A DNA stretch of 64,000 bases from Streptomyces lienomycini (GCF_027947595.1 NZ_CP116257.1:7066001-7130000); one strand, 5' to 3'. Shown: positions 8,910 through 18,718, counted from the first letter of the stretch. A program made the numbers and translations. The notes: generated from the sequence alone by a model not told the origin.

Positions 8910-10103
8910 GTGGGCGATGACGCGGGCACGGCGGCCTCCGGCGGGGGCGACGTGGGGCGCGGCGCGTCCGCGACCGGGGGCGGGCTGCGGCGGCGGCGCC
9001 GCAGGCGGCGGCTGGGGATCGCGGGCATCGCGGTCGTCGTGCTGGCCGGGGGCGCCGCGGGTGTCGGGTGGGCGGTGTACGCCAAGCTGAGCGGCAACAT
9101 CACGGCGGACGAGGCGGCGGCGGCCGAGCTGGCCCGGTACGAGAAGGAGCGGCCCACCGCCCAGGTGCGCGGCGCCCAGAACGTCCTGGTGATCGGGTCG
9201 GACTCGCGGGCCGGAGACGGCAACGCGCGATACGGACGGGACTCGGGCACCGAGCGGTCGGACACCACGATCCTGCTGCACCTGGCCGCGGGCCGGGACA
9301 GTGTCACCGCCGTCTCCCTCCCCCGCGACCTGATGGTGGACGTGCCCGACTGCCACCGTCCGGACGGGTCACGCAGCAAGCCGGTGTTCGCGCAGTTCAA
9401 CTACGCCTTCGAGGCGGGCGGTTCGGCGTGCTCGATCCGTACGGTGGAGAAGCTGACCGGCATCCGAATCGACCATCACGTGGTCGTCGACTTCCAGGGC
9501 TTCAAGAAGATGGTCGACGCGCTCGACGGCGTCGAGGTGTGCCTGCGCAAGCCGGTCGACGACAAGGACGCCCAACTGAGGCTGCCCGCGGGCCGGGTGA
9601 CGCTCGACGGGGAGCAGGCGCTCGGGTACGTCCGCGCCCGGAAGTCGCTCGGCGACGGCAGCGACACCGACCGGATGGACCGGCAGCAGCGCTTTCTGGG
9701 AGCGCTCGTGAACAAGGTGCAGAGCAATGACGTGCTGCTGAATCCGGTGAAGCTGTATCCCGTTCTGGACGCCGCCACGTCGTCCCTCACCACGGACCCG
9801 GATCTGGCGAGTCTGCGCGGTTTGTACGACCTCGTGCGCGGCCTGCGCGGGATTCCCACCGAACGCGTGCAATTCCTGACCGTCCCCCGGGAGTCCTACG
9901 CGGGCGACGCCAATCGTGACCAGCTCGTGGAGCCCGACGCCGAGAAGCTGTTCACCCGCCTGCGGACGGACGAACCCGTGACGATCGCCGCTCCCCCACG
10001 GGACTCGGGAGGCGGTTCCGCAATTCCCGGCGAACCCGGCGGCACCGTTTCCCCGGCGCCGACGTTCAGCGGGAACACCGCCGCCGAGGACATCTGCGGG
10101 TAA
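8910..10103 (+). CDS. LCP family glycopolymer transferase (copy 1, no LytR_C domain)
   Basis: LCP enzymes transfer lipid-linked glycopolymers such as teichoic acids onto peptidoglycan. This 397-residue protein has a short Arg-rich cytoplasmic N-terminus, one membrane helix (about 35-56), and an extracytoplasmic LCP domain starting at NVLVIGSDSR (about 91). It includes VSLPRDLMVDV and the distal motif ALGYVRAR ... RQQRFLGAL. Arg and Asp residues in these motifs bind the pyrophosphate and metal in studied homologues. The tail is short and Gly/Pro-rich, without the LytR_C domain of its neighbours. The start is GTG at 8910 preceded by GGAGGGC. Its stop is TAA, and lower-GC DNA follows. Confidence 0.88.
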   Translation: MGDDAGTAASGGGDVGRGASATGGGLRRRRRRRRLGIAGIAVVVLAGGAAGVGWAVYAKLSGNITADEAAAAELARYEKERPTAQVRGAQNVLVIGSDSRAGDGNARYGRDSGTERSDTTILLHLAAGRDSVTAVSLPRDLMVDVPDCHRPDGSRSKPVFAQFNYAFEAGGSACSIRTVEKLTGIRIDHHVVVDFQGFKKMVDALDGVEVCLRKPVDDKDAQLRLPAGRVTLDGEQALGYVRARKSLGDGSDTDRMDRQQRFLGALVNKVQSNDVLLNPVKLYPVLDAATSSLTTDPDLASLRGLYDLVRGLRGIPTERVQFLTVPRESYAGDANRDQLVEPDAEKLFTRLRTDEPVTIAAPPRDSGGGSAIPGEPGGTVSPAPTFSGNTAAEDICG

Positions 10104-10237
10104 AGCGCATTCCAAGACGGAGCAAGGCGCACGCAAGACGGACACGAATGAACGGACAGTTGTCCAATAAATGCGCCGTATTGCCCACTTGTAAGGTTCG
10201 TGGAATGCGTCACTGCCAGTCGCCCCGCGCCGAACGA

Positions 10238-10250
10238 GGCGGTTAGTGTG
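10238..10250 (+). promoter_or_regulatory. Conserved TAGTGTG motif upstream of LCP copy 2
   Basis: GGCGGTTAGTGTG lies about 83 nt before the start at 10333. The same 13-mer with one change (GGCGGATAGTGTG) precedes the duplicate gene at 14033-14045. TAGTGT resembles a -10 element; no matching -35 is obvious, so an alternative sigma factor or an activator is possible. Confidence 0.45.
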
Positions 10251-10332
10251 AGCGATCCGGTGTGAGTTGAGTAAGACCGGGCGCCCGGAGGGGAAGGGCG
10301 CCGCGTGGCCCCGACGGAGGATTCGGACAACC

Positions 10333-12078
10333 GTGGACGCGCAAGGCCGTGGGCAGGCGGAGGGCATCGACCCCGCAGACCAGTGGGTACTCAATCCGGA
10401 CACCGGCGACTACGAATTGCGACTGTCCCCTTCCGCACCGCAGTCACCGGTCCCGGGACCCCGCCGGGCCACGCGGTCGCCGAAGCCGGCACCGCGGCGG
10501 GAGTCGGAGCCGCCGGAGTCCCCGCCGGAGCGTGAGGTCCCCGGCCCGCGCAGGCGCCGTGGGACGCCCGAGGAGCCGCCGCCGGGGCGGCGCGGCCGTC
10601 GGCGTCCGGCGAAGAAGAAGTCGAGGACCAAGAAGATCCTGCTGTGGACCGGCGGCACGATGGCCTTCGTCGTCCTCGCCGCGGGCACGGCCGGATACCT
10701 GTACCTGGAACACCTCAACGACAACATCCAGTCCGTCTCCGACGACGGTGCGAGCACCGGCGGGTTCCAGAAGGACAAGGCGATCAACATCCTGTTGATC
10801 GGCACCGACAAGCGCACCGGAGACGGCAACGCCGGATACGGCGACACCGGCAGCGCCGGCCACGCCGACACCACGATCCTGCTGCACGTCGCCAAGGACC
10901 GCTCCAACGCCACCGCCCTCAGCATCCCCCGCGACCTGATCGTCGACATCCCCGACTGCCCGACCACGCAGGAGGACGGGAGCACGAAGGTCATCCCGGG
11001 TTCCACCGGCGTCCGCTTCAACCAGAGCCTCGGCCAGAGCGACCGTACGCCCAGCTGCACCATGCGGACCGTGACCGAGCTGACCGGGGTCACGCCCGAC
11101 AACTTCATGGTGGCCGACTTCAACGCGGTCAAGACCCTCACCTCGGCCGTCGGAGGTGTCGAGGTCTGCCTGGCGAAGGACATCGACGACCCCGACTCGC
11201 ACCTGAATCTGTCGGCGGGCAAGCACACCGTCGAGGGCGAGGAGGCGCTCGCGTTCGTCCGCACCCGGCACTCCGTGGGCTTCGGCGGCGACCTGAGCCG
11301 CATCGAGATCCAGCAGCAGTTCCTCAGCGCGCTGATGCGCAAGCTGAAGTCCAACGACACGCTCACCAGCCCCTCGAAGATGCTGAAGCTCGCCGAGGCG
11401 GGCACCGAGGCGCTGACCGTCGACTCCAAGCTGGACGACATCGGCAAGCTGAAGGACCTCGGTCTGGAGCTGGGCAAGCTCAACACCAAGAACCTCACCT
11501 TCACGACGGTGCCGGTGGTGGACAACCCGGCCGAGGAGACGCCGGTGACCGTCGTCCTCAAGGAGGGGCCCGCCCAGCAGGTCTTCGACATGGTCAAGAA
11601 CGACGTCTCCTTCACCGAGGTCAAGCAGCAGGAGAAGGAGAAGCAGAAGAAGGAGGACGCCGCCGTCGCCGCCCGCCTCAAGGGCGAGAAGTCCGAGCCC
11701 GGCGAGGTCCGCGTCCGCGTCGTGAACGGCGGCGCCTCCTCAGGCAGCGCGGGCCGGGAGCTGACCTACCTGCAGAACGAGGCCGGGGTCACCAAGTCGG
11801 AGAACGCGGGCAACGCCCCGGCAGACCTGCCCAGGACGACCTTGGAGTACGCCCCCGACCAGGCCGACCAGGCCCGCGCCCTCGCCGGGATCCTCGGCCT
11901 GTCCGGCGCCGCCATGAAGCCCGGCGAGAGCGTCACCAACTCCCAGGGCCTGCCCGCCATGACCCTCACCCTCGGCAAGGACTTCAAGGGCGCCGGAGTC
12001 AAGCTCGACGCCGCCTCCGGGAAGACACCCGACGGTGTTCAGAAGTCCACGGCGGACAAGGTCGAGTGCGCGAAGTGA
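10333..12078 (+). CDS. LCP family glycopolymer transferase with LytR_C domain (copy 2, 'A')
   Basis: This 581-residue protein has a Pro/Arg-rich cytoplasmic region of about 98 residues beginning MDAQGRG...DPADQWVLNP, one membrane helix (about 100-122), and the LCP domain from NILLIGTDKRTG (about 152) through SIPRDLIVDIPDC to ALAFVRTRH ... IQQQFLSAL. A LytR_C domain begins at VRVRVVNGG (about 458). I chose the GTG at 10333 because copy 4 has the equivalent codon and both then give exactly 581 residues; the upstream frames differ between the copies. It is the first member of an A-B-A'-B' duplication. Its 3' end shares a nearly identical DNA tract with copy 4. Confidence 0.88.
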   Translation: MDAQGRGQAEGIDPADQWVLNPDTGDYELRLSPSAPQSPVPGPRRATRSPKPAPRRESEPPESPPEREVPGPRRRRGTPEEPPPGRRGRRRPAKKKSRTKKILLWTGGTMAFVVLAAGTAGYLYLEHLNDNIQSVSDDGASTGGFQKDKAINILLIGTDKRTGDGNAGYGDTGSAGHADTTILLHVAKDRSNATALSIPRDLIVDIPDCPTTQEDGSTKVIPGSTGVRFNQSLGQSDRTPSCTMRTVTELTGVTPDNFMVADFNAVKTLTSAVGGVEVCLAKDIDDPDSHLNLSAGKHTVEGEEALAFVRTRHSVGFGGDLSRIEIQQQFLSALMRKLKSNDTLTSPSKMLKLAEAGTEALTVDSKLDDIGKLKDLGLELGKLNTKNLTFTTVPVVDNPAEETPVTVVLKEGPAQQVFDMVKNDVSFTEVKQQEKEKQKKEDAAVAARLKGEKSEPGEVRVRVVNGGASSGSAGRELTYLQNEAGVTKSENAGNAPADLPRTTLEYAPDQADQARALAGILGLSGAAMKPGESVTNSQGLPAMTLTLGKDFKGAGVKLDAASGKTPDGVQKSTADKVECAK

Positions 12079-12248
12079 CCTGACGGGTCCCTCGTACGTC
12101 TGACAGGACGACAGTCCATCGGTGAACGGTCCAACGGCGAACAATCCGTCGGCATCGCCGTACAGCCAACGAGGGGCTCCGTACGTCCAACTGTGCGAAC
12201 AGGTCGCGCGCAGGGGCTCGTTCGCGGGCCCGAGGGTGGGAGAAGGAC

Positions 12249-13955
12249 ATGACGCAGGGCAGTGTGCACGAGGAGGGAACGCGTCGGGGCACCGTCCGGC
12301 ACGCCCGCGGTGGCAGGAACACCGGCGACGGCCGGGACGACGACGGCACCGGTACCGCGGACCGCCAGGGCCCGCCCGGCGGAAGAGGCAAGCGCTCCGA
12401 ACGCCGCCGGCCCGGACGGAAGCACCGGGCGCTGCGCTGGTCCGCGACGACCCTCGCGGTGCTGATACTCGGCACGGCCGGCGCCGGATACCTCTACTAC
12501 GAGCACCTGAACGGCAACATCGAGAAGGGCGAGCGCAGCAGCGGCGACTCCAAGGCGCACCGGACCGAGCCGAACGCCGCCGGACAGACCCCGCTGAACA
12601 TCCTGCTGCTCGGCTCCGACAGCCGCGCCTCCGACGCCAACGTGGCGCTGGGCGGTGGCAAGGACCACCGCGACAACCCGCCGCTGGCCGACGTGCAGAT
12701 GCTGATCCACCTGGCCGCGGACCGCAAGAGCGCCGCGGTGGTGAGCATCCCCCGGGACACCCGGGTCGACATCCCCGCGTGCAAGGACCCCGACACCGGG
12801 GAGAAGTTCGGGGCGACCAACGCCATCATCAACGGGTCGCTGGCCCGCGGCGGCGCCGGCTGCACCCTGGCCACCTGGGAGAACCTCACCGGGGTCTACA
12901 TCGACCACTGGATGACGATCGACTTCGCGGGCGTGGTCTCGATGGCGGACGCCGTCGGCGGGGTCGAGGTCTGTGTGAACCAGAACGTGTCGGACCGCCC
13001 ACTGCCCGGCGTGCCCGGCGGCTCGGGCCTGAAACTGACGGCTGGCTCGCACAAGGTCCAGGGCGAGCAGGCGCTCCAGTGGCTGCGCACCCGGCACGCG
13101 TGGGGCAGCGACCCGCTGCGGGCCCGGGCCCAGCACATGTACATGAACTCGATGATCCGCACGCTGAAGAGCCAGAACGTGTTCACCGACGCCGGCCGCC
13201 TGATGAACCTGGCCGAGTCCGCCACGAAGTCCCTGACGGTCTCCGAGGAGCTCGACACCGTCAAGAAGCTGTACGACCTGGGGATGCAGCTCAAGACGGT
13301 GCCCACGGACCGCCTCACCATGACGACGATCCCCACCGTCCAGGACCCCCAGGACGAGAACCACCTGCTGCCCGCCGACAGCGCGGACAAGATGTGGGCG
13401 ATGCTCCGCGACGACGTGCCGTTCGACGACAAGGGCGGCAAGGGCAGCGCAGGGGGCAAGGGGGACAAGGATCAGCAGGGCTCGGACAGGAACGGGGGCA
13501 AGGACGCCGCCGGCGGGACGCCCTCCGACGAGCCCGCCGCCGACGCCGAGATCGGCGTCCTCGTGCAGAACGCCACCCGCTCCGCCACGCTCGGCCCCGT
13601 CAGCGGCCGCGCCGGCGCGGTCGCCGGGACGCTGGTCGACAAGGGTTTCACCAGGGCGACCAAGGACACCTCGGCCGCGCTCTCCGAGGAGCGGACCGTG
13701 GTCCGTTACCCGGACGACGCGTTGGCGGGCGACGCACGGCGCGTCGCCGAGGCGATGGGGATCCCCGCGAACGCGGTGCGCAAGTCGACGGACGTGTCCG
13801 GGATCACTCTCGTCGTGGGAGCTGACTGGCGCTCCGGCACGTCCTACCCGAAGCAGAAGACGCCCGAGGCCGGAGACCTTCCGAAGGACAGCGACGCCCT
13901 CAACGGCTCGGACGCCGGCACGTGCATGGACGTCTACAAGCCCTACCGATGGTAG
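12249..13955 (+). CDS. LCP family glycopolymer transferase with LytR_C domain (copy 3, 'B')
   Basis: The 568-residue protein starts MTQGSVHEEG after a good GGGAGAAGG ribosome site. It has a basic cytoplasmic segment, a membrane helix (about 62-82, ending AGYLYYEHL), the LCP domain from LNILLLGSDSRAS (about 117) with VSIPRDTRVDI and ALQWLRTRHAWG, a Gly/Lys/Asp-rich linker (about 398-425), and a LytR_C domain (about 433-535). The terminal residues DAGTCMDVYKPYRW resemble the end of copy 5. It lies 170 nt after copy 2. Confidence 0.88.
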   Translation: MTQGSVHEEGTRRGTVRHARGGRNTGDGRDDDGTGTADRQGPPGGRGKRSERRRPGRKHRALRWSATTLAVLILGTAGAGYLYYEHLNGNIEKGERSSGDSKAHRTEPNAAGQTPLNILLLGSDSRASDANVALGGGKDHRDNPPLADVQMLIHLAADRKSAAVVSIPRDTRVDIPACKDPDTGEKFGATNAIINGSLARGGAGCTLATWENLTGVYIDHWMTIDFAGVVSMADAVGGVEVCVNQNVSDRPLPGVPGGSGLKLTAGSHKVQGEQALQWLRTRHAWGSDPLRARAQHMYMNSMIRTLKSQNVFTDAGRLMNLAESATKSLTVSEELDTVKKLYDLGMQLKTVPTDRLTMTTIPTVQDPQDENHLLPADSADKMWAMLRDDVPFDDKGGKGSAGGKGDKDQQGSDRNGGKDAAGGTPSDEPAADAEIGVLVQNATRSATLGPVSGRAGAVAGTLVDKGFTRATKDTSAALSEERTVVRYPDDALAGDARRVAEAMGIPANAVRKSTDVSGITLVVGADWRSGTSYPKQKTPEAGDLPKDSDALNGSDAGTCMDVYKPYRW

Positions 13956-14032
13956 GAGTTCAGGAAAATAGGAGGGAATGCCCTGTTGTAGGGGTGCCGA
14001 TCGCGGCACCAGTGTCGTTCGACGCTGAACTG

Positions 14033-14045
14033 GGCGGATAGTGTG
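14033..14045 (+). promoter_or_regulatory. Conserved TAGTGTG motif upstream of LCP copy 4
   Basis: GGCGGATAGTGTG precedes the start at 14161 by about 115 nt and matches the motif before copy 2 at 12 of 13 positions. A short hairpin (GGTGCCG/CGGCACC) lies just upstream, near 13995, and could end transcription from copy 3. Confidence 0.45.
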
Positions 14046-14160
14046 TGCGCGCCAGTGCCCCCTGCCGCGAGGCCCGCCCTGGCGTCGTGCACCAGTTGAC
14101 TCTCTACCGTGCGCCTTCAAGGGAAGGTGCCGCGTGGCCCCGACGGAGGATTGGGAGACC

Positions 14161-15906
14161 GTGGACGCGCAAGGACGTGGGCGGGCAGACGACGTGGACC
14201 CCGCGGACCAGTGGGTACTCAATCCACGCACCGGTGAGTACGAACTGCGGCTGTCCCCCTCCGCACCGCAGTCGTCCGTCCCCGGACCGCGCAGGTCCGC
14301 CCCGGACTCCCCGGCGGGCACCGACGGCAGGAACGGCGACGCCGGTACGGCACGTCGTCGTACGGCCGCTCCCGACCGGGAGGTACCGCCGCAGCGGCGG
14401 CGCCGTCCGGAGCCCGAGGAGCCGGTCCCGGGCCGGCGCGGACGCCGGCCGGAGAAGAAGAAGTCGAAGGGCAAGAGGGTCCTGCTGTGGACCGGCGGCA
14501 GCATGGCCTTCGTCGTCCTCGTGGCCGGTGTCGGCGGCTACGTCTACCTCAAGCACCTCGAGGGCAACGTCTCGACGACGGACGTCGGCACCGCGGGCAG
14601 CAGCAGCTTCAAGAAGGACGAGGCCTTCAACATCCTCATCATCGGCACCGACAAGCGCACCGGTGAGGGCAACGAGGGCTACGGCGACAAGGGCAGCGTC
14701 GGACACGCGGACACCAACATCCTGCTGCACGTCGCCAAGGACCGCTCCAACGCCACCGCGCTCAGCATCCCCCGCGACCTGATCGTCGACATCCCCGACT
14801 GCGAGACCACGCAGGAGGACGGGACGACGAAGGTCATCCCGGGGACCTCCGGCGTCCGGTTCAACCAGAGCCTCGGCGACCTGGGCCGGGACGCGGGCTG
14901 CACGATGCGCACGGTGGCGGAGGCGACCGGGATCAAGCCCGACCACTTCATGATGGCCGACTTCAACGCGGTCAAGACGCTGACCACCGCCGTGGACGGC
15001 GTCGAGGTGTGCGTGGAGCACGCCGTCGACGACAAGAAGTCCAAGCTCCAGCTCCCCAAGGGCGAGTCCATGGTCGAGGGTGAGAAGGCCCTCGCCTTCG
15101 TCCGCACCCGGCACGCCTTCGGCAACGAGGGCGACCTGGACCGCATCAAGGTGCAGCAGCAGTTCCTGGGCTCGCTCATGCGCAAGATGTCCTCCGGCGA
15201 CACCCTCACCAGCCCCACCAAGCTGGTGAAGCTGGCCGAGGCGGCGACCAACGCCCTCACCGTGGACAAGGCCATCGGCAACGTGGGCACGCTCAAGGAC
15301 ATCGCCCTGGAGCTGAAGAAGGTGCCGACGAAGAACATCACGTTCACCACGGTGCCGGTGGTCGACAACCCCGCCGAGAAGGTCAAGGCGACGGTGGTCC
15401 CGAACGAGGCCAAGGCGCCCCAGGTCTTCGAGATGATCGTGAACGACATCTCCTTCACCGAGGTCGAGCAGAAGGAGAAGAAGGAGAAGGCCGCCGTCGC
15501 CGCCCGCCTCAAGGGTGCGAAGTCCGAGCCCTCCGAGGTCCGCGTCCGCGTCCTCAACGGCGGCGCCCCCGCCGGCAGCGCCCAGCAGGAGCTGTCCTAC
15601 CTCCAGACCGAGGCCGGCGTCTCCAAGTCCGAGAACGCGGGCAACGCCCCGGCAGACCTGCCCAGGACGACCTTGGAGTACGCCCCCGACCAGGCCGACC
15701 AGGCCCGCGCCCTCGCCGGGATCCTCGGCCTGTCCGGCGCCGCCATGAAGCCCGGCGAGAGCGTCACCAACTCCCAGGGCCTGCCCACCATGACCCTCAC
15801 CCTCGGCAAGGACTTCAAGGGCGCCGGAGTCAAGCTCGACGCCGCCGTCAAGAAGCCGGACCTGGACAACGCGTCCACGGCCGACCAGAAGCTGTGCGCC
15901 AGTTGA
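14161..15906 (+). CDS. LCP family glycopolymer transferase with LytR_C domain (copy 4, 'A' prime)
   Basis: At 581 residues this is the same length as copy 2 and closely similar along its whole length. It has the same DPADQWVLNP opening, membrane helix (about 107-128), LCP motif NILIIGTDKRTG (about 157), SIPRDLIVDIPDC, ALAFVRTRH and LytR_C from about 460. The start is GTG at 14161. Positions 15631-15846 match copy 2 at 215 of 216 bases, including third codon positions, while the adjoining parts differ at many synonymous sites. The C-termini diverge again (KKPDLDNASTADQKLCAS against GKTPDGVQKSTADKVECAK). Confidence 0.88.
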   Translation: MDAQGRGRADDVDPADQWVLNPRTGEYELRLSPSAPQSSVPGPRRSAPDSPAGTDGRNGDAGTARRRTAAPDREVPPQRRRRPEPEEPVPGRRGRRPEKKKSKGKRVLLWTGGSMAFVVLVAGVGGYVYLKHLEGNVSTTDVGTAGSSSFKKDEAFNILIIGTDKRTGEGNEGYGDKGSVGHADTNILLHVAKDRSNATALSIPRDLIVDIPDCETTQEDGTTKVIPGTSGVRFNQSLGDLGRDAGCTMRTVAEATGIKPDHFMMADFNAVKTLTTAVDGVEVCVEHAVDDKKSKLQLPKGESMVEGEKALAFVRTRHAFGNEGDLDRIKVQQQFLGSLMRKMSSGDTLTSPTKLVKLAEAATNALTVDKAIGNVGTLKDIALELKKVPTKNITFTTVPVVDNPAEKVKATVVPNEAKAPQVFEMIVNDISFTEVEQKEKKEKAAVAARLKGAKSEPSEVRVRVLNGGAPAGSAQQELSYLQTEAGVSKSENAGNAPADLPRTTLEYAPDQADQARALAGILGLSGAAMKPGESVTNSQGLPTMTLTLGKDFKGAGVKLDAAVKKPDLDNASTADQKLCAS

Positions 15907-15985
15907 CCTGAAGGGCCCGTCCTACGTCTCACAGGACGGCTACGGGCCCGTGCGGTGGCGCGGGGGTGGGGAGAGGGGCGCGGAC

Positions 15986-17650
15986 ATGACGCGAAGCGGT
16001 GTGCAGGCGGAGGACACGCAGGAGGGCCCGGCAAACGCCCCCGAGCGTGAAGAGGCCGCCCGGGGGGACGGCGACAACGGTGTCGGCGGCACCGACGACA
16101 CCCGGGAGACCGGTGACGCGTCCGATGAGGGGACCGGCGACGAGGCCGGCGACGGGCGGCGTCCGCGACGGGGCCGCCGCGTCCTGCGCTGGACCGCGGT
16201 GGCGCTCGCCGTGGTCCTGGCGGGCACGGCCGGCGCGGGGTACCTCTACTACCAGCACCTCAACGGCAACATCAAGAAGGACGTCCTGAACCTGGGCGAC
16301 AACAAGGTCGCCGAGCCGACGCCGAACGCGGCCGGGCAGACCCCGCTCAACATCCTCGTCATCGGTTCGGACGCCCGGGACAGCGAGGCGAACCAGCAAC
16401 TGGGCGGCGCCCGCGAGACGTTCGGCTCCACGCCGCTGGCGGACGTGCAGATGCTGGTGCACCTGTCGGCCGACCGCAGCAACATGTCGGTGGTCAGCAT
16501 GCCGCGCGACACACTGCTCGAGATACCCAGGTGCACCGACCCGGACGACGGCGAGGTCTACCCGGCGAGCGACGGCCGGGTGATGACCAACCAGAGCCTC
16601 GGCCACGGCGGCCCCGGCTGCACGGTGGCCACCTGGCAGGAGCTGACCGGCATCCACATCGACCACTTCGTCATGGTCGACTTCGCGGGCGTCGTGTCGA
16701 TGGCCGACGCCGTCGGCGGCGTCCCGGTCTGCGTGGACGCCAACATCCACTCCCGCGACAACGAGGGCCACGGCTCCGGCCTGAAGCTGGCCAAGGGCAC
16801 CCACCCGGTCAAGGGCAAGCAGGCCCTGCAGTGGCTGCGCACCCGGTACGGCTTCGAGGACGGCAGCGACCTGGCGCGGGCCAAGGCCCAGCACATGTAC
16901 CTGAACTCGATGGTCCGGGTGCTGCGCGAGAACGCCACCCTGAGCAGCCCCAACAAGCTGCGCAGGCTCGCCGAGGAGGCCACCGCGGCGCTCACCGTCG
17001 ACCCGGGCCTGGACACCGTCAAGAAGCTGTACGACCTCAGCGACGAACTGCGCCGGGTGAAGCCGGAGCGCATCACCATGACCACGATGCCCAACCGGTA
17101 CGTGGGCGCCCGGGTCGAACCGACCGAGGACGCGGAGCAGTTGTTCCGGCTGGTGCGCGAGGACATCGCGCTGGACGGCAAGGACGCGAGGAAGAAGCCC
17201 GACGCCGAGCCGAAGGCCCCGGCCGACCCGGCCGCCCCGGACGCCGAGATAGCGGTCCGGGTCCGCAACGGCACCCGCACGGACCGCCTCGCGATGGCAC
17301 CCGGACGCGCGAACACGGTCGCCGGGCTCCTGGCGGACCGGGGCTTCGCCAAGGCGGTGGCGGACCCCTCGGTGCTGCCGAGCGAGGACCGCACCGTCGT
17401 CCGCTACCCGAGCGCCGACCTGGAGGGCGACGCACGGCGCGTCGCCAAGTCCCTGGGCGTTCCGGCGGGTTCGGTGCAGCGGTCCACGGACGTCTCCGGC
17501 GTGACGCTGGTCGTGGGCGCCGACTGGCGCGAGGGCACGGCGTACAAGGCGCCCGGGAGCGACGACAGCACCCCCGAGTCCGCCGAGGCCCTCAACGGCG
17601 CGGACGAGAGCGCCTGCATGGAGGTGAACCCGGCGTTCACCTGGTCCTGA
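15986..17650 (+). CDS. LCP family glycopolymer transferase with LytR_C domain (copy 5, 'B' prime)
   Basis: This 554-residue protein is the duplicate of copy 3. It has an acidic cytoplasmic N-terminus, a membrane helix (about 69-90, ending AGYLYYQHLNGN), the LCP domain from LNILVIGSDARDS (about 120) with VSMPRDTLLEIPRC and ALQWLRTRYGFEDG, and a LytR_C domain from about 420. I use the ATG at 15986, eight nucleotides after GAGAGGGG; a GTG at 15950 is in frame but less well placed. It ends 7 nt from the convergent glycosyltransferase stop. Confidence 0.88.
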   Translation: MTRSGVQAEDTQEGPANAPEREEAARGDGDNGVGGTDDTRETGDASDEGTGDEAGDGRRPRRGRRVLRWTAVALAVVLAGTAGAGYLYYQHLNGNIKKDVLNLGDNKVAEPTPNAAGQTPLNILVIGSDARDSEANQQLGGARETFGSTPLADVQMLVHLSADRSNMSVVSMPRDTLLEIPRCTDPDDGEVYPASDGRVMTNQSLGHGGPGCTVATWQELTGIHIDHFVMVDFAGVVSMADAVGGVPVCVDANIHSRDNEGHGSGLKLAKGTHPVKGKQALQWLRTRYGFEDGSDLARAKAQHMYLNSMVRVLRENATLSSPNKLRRLAEEATAALTVDPGLDTVKKLYDLSDELRRVKPERITMTTMPNRYVGARVEPTEDAEQLFRLVREDIALDGKDARKKPDAEPKAPADPAAPDAEIAVRVRNGTRTDRLAMAPGRANTVAGLLADRGFAKAVADPSVLPSEDRTVVRYPSADLEGDARRVAKSLGVPAGSVQRSTDVSGVTLVVGADWREGTAYKAPGSDDSTPESAEALNGADESACMEVNPAFTWS

Positions 17651-17656
17651 CGGACG

Positions 17657-18718
17657 TCAGCGCGTACCGGCGGCGTCCGTGGCGTCCGCGTCCGCGCCGG
17701 GCTGGACCGCCGGACGCCGCGAGGCGATGACCTTCCTGGCCAGCGACTTGGGACTGGTCAGGAAGCCCCAGCCCCAGGACATGTGCATGGTCGCCAGCGC
17801 CACCGGGATCCGCGCCCGCGCCTTCAGGCCGAGGCCCTTGCCGGCGGGCAGCGAGCCCGCCACGATCGCCGCGAGGTAGCCGCCGGGGACGACGAATCCC
17901 CACGGGGTCAGCGCGGCGCCCACCACGACACCGGCCGCGATGGCGACCACGGCGGTCGGCGGGGCGAGGTAGCGCAGGTTGATGGAGCCGGAGTGGTAGC
18001 GGGCGACGACGTGGCGCCAGCGGCCGTAGTCCTTGTACTGCTTGGCCAGCGCCCGCATGCTCGGCCTCGGGCGGTAGGAGACCCGCAGCTCGGGCGAGAA
18101 CCAGATCAGGCCGCCGGCCTCGCGGATGCGGAAGTTCAGCTCCCAGTCCTGGGCGCGGACGAACTCCTCGTTGTACCCGCCCTGCCGCTCCAGCGCCTCG
18201 CGGCGGAAGACGCCGAGGTAGACGGTCTCGGCGGGCGCTGCCTGACCGCCCGTGTGGAACGCGGCGTTGCCGACCCCGATCTTCGACGTCATCGCGGCGG
18301 CGACGGCGTCCTCCCAGGCGTTCTCGCCCTCGGCGTGCATGATGCCGCCCACGTTCTGCGCGCCGGTCTCCTCGAGGAGCCGTACGGCCGTGGCGATGTA
18401 GTTCGGCGACAGCATGCCGTGCCCGTCGACGCGGACGACGACCGGATGGCGGGAGGCCTTGATCGCGGCGTTCAGCGCGGCGGGGGTACGGCCGGTGGGG
18501 TTCGGCACGGTGTGGACCCGGGGGTCCTCGCGGACGAGTTCGGCGGCGATCTCTTCCGTACGGTCCGTGGAGGGACCGACGGCGATCACGACCTCCATCT
18601 CGCCGGCGTACTCCTGGGCGAGGATGGCGCGGACGGCGCCGCGCAGGTGCCGCTCCTCGTTGAGGACGGGCATGATCACGGAAACGGCGGGCGGCCGCAC
18701 GTCGGACTTGGCGTTCAT
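17657..18718 (-). CDS. Family 2 glycosyltransferase
   Basis: This 353-residue protein is a GT-A fold glycosyltransferase. It has the nucleotide-binding opening VSVIMPVLNEERHL (12-25), a DGH motif at 98-100 in the DxD position, and a QDWELNFR acceptor-site motif near residue 186. Two or three hydrophobic segments (about 255-295) near the C-terminus suggest membrane association. It lies on the opposite strand inside the LCP cluster. A plausible job is making part of the glycopolymer or lipid-linked intermediate the LCP enzymes use, but the sugar cannot be read from sequence. It resembles succinoglycan/ExoA-type transferases. Confidence 0.85.
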   Translation of the reverse strand: MNAKSDVRPPAVSVIMPVLNEERHLRGAVRAILAQEYAGEMEVVIAVGPSTDRTEEIAAELVREDPRVHTVPNPTGRTPAALNAAIKASRHPVVVRVDGHGMLSPNYIATAVRLLEETGAQNVGGIMHAEGENAWEDAVAAAMTSKIGVGNAAFHTGGQAAPAETVYLGVFRREALERQGGYNEEFVRAQDWELNFRIREAGGLIWFSPELRVSYRPRPSMRALAKQYKDYGRWRHVVARYHSGSINLRYLAPPTAVVAIAAGVVVGAALTPWGFVVPGGYLAAIVAGSLPAGKGLGLKARARIPVALATMHMSWGWGFLTSPKSLARKVIASRRPAVQPGADADATDAAGTR

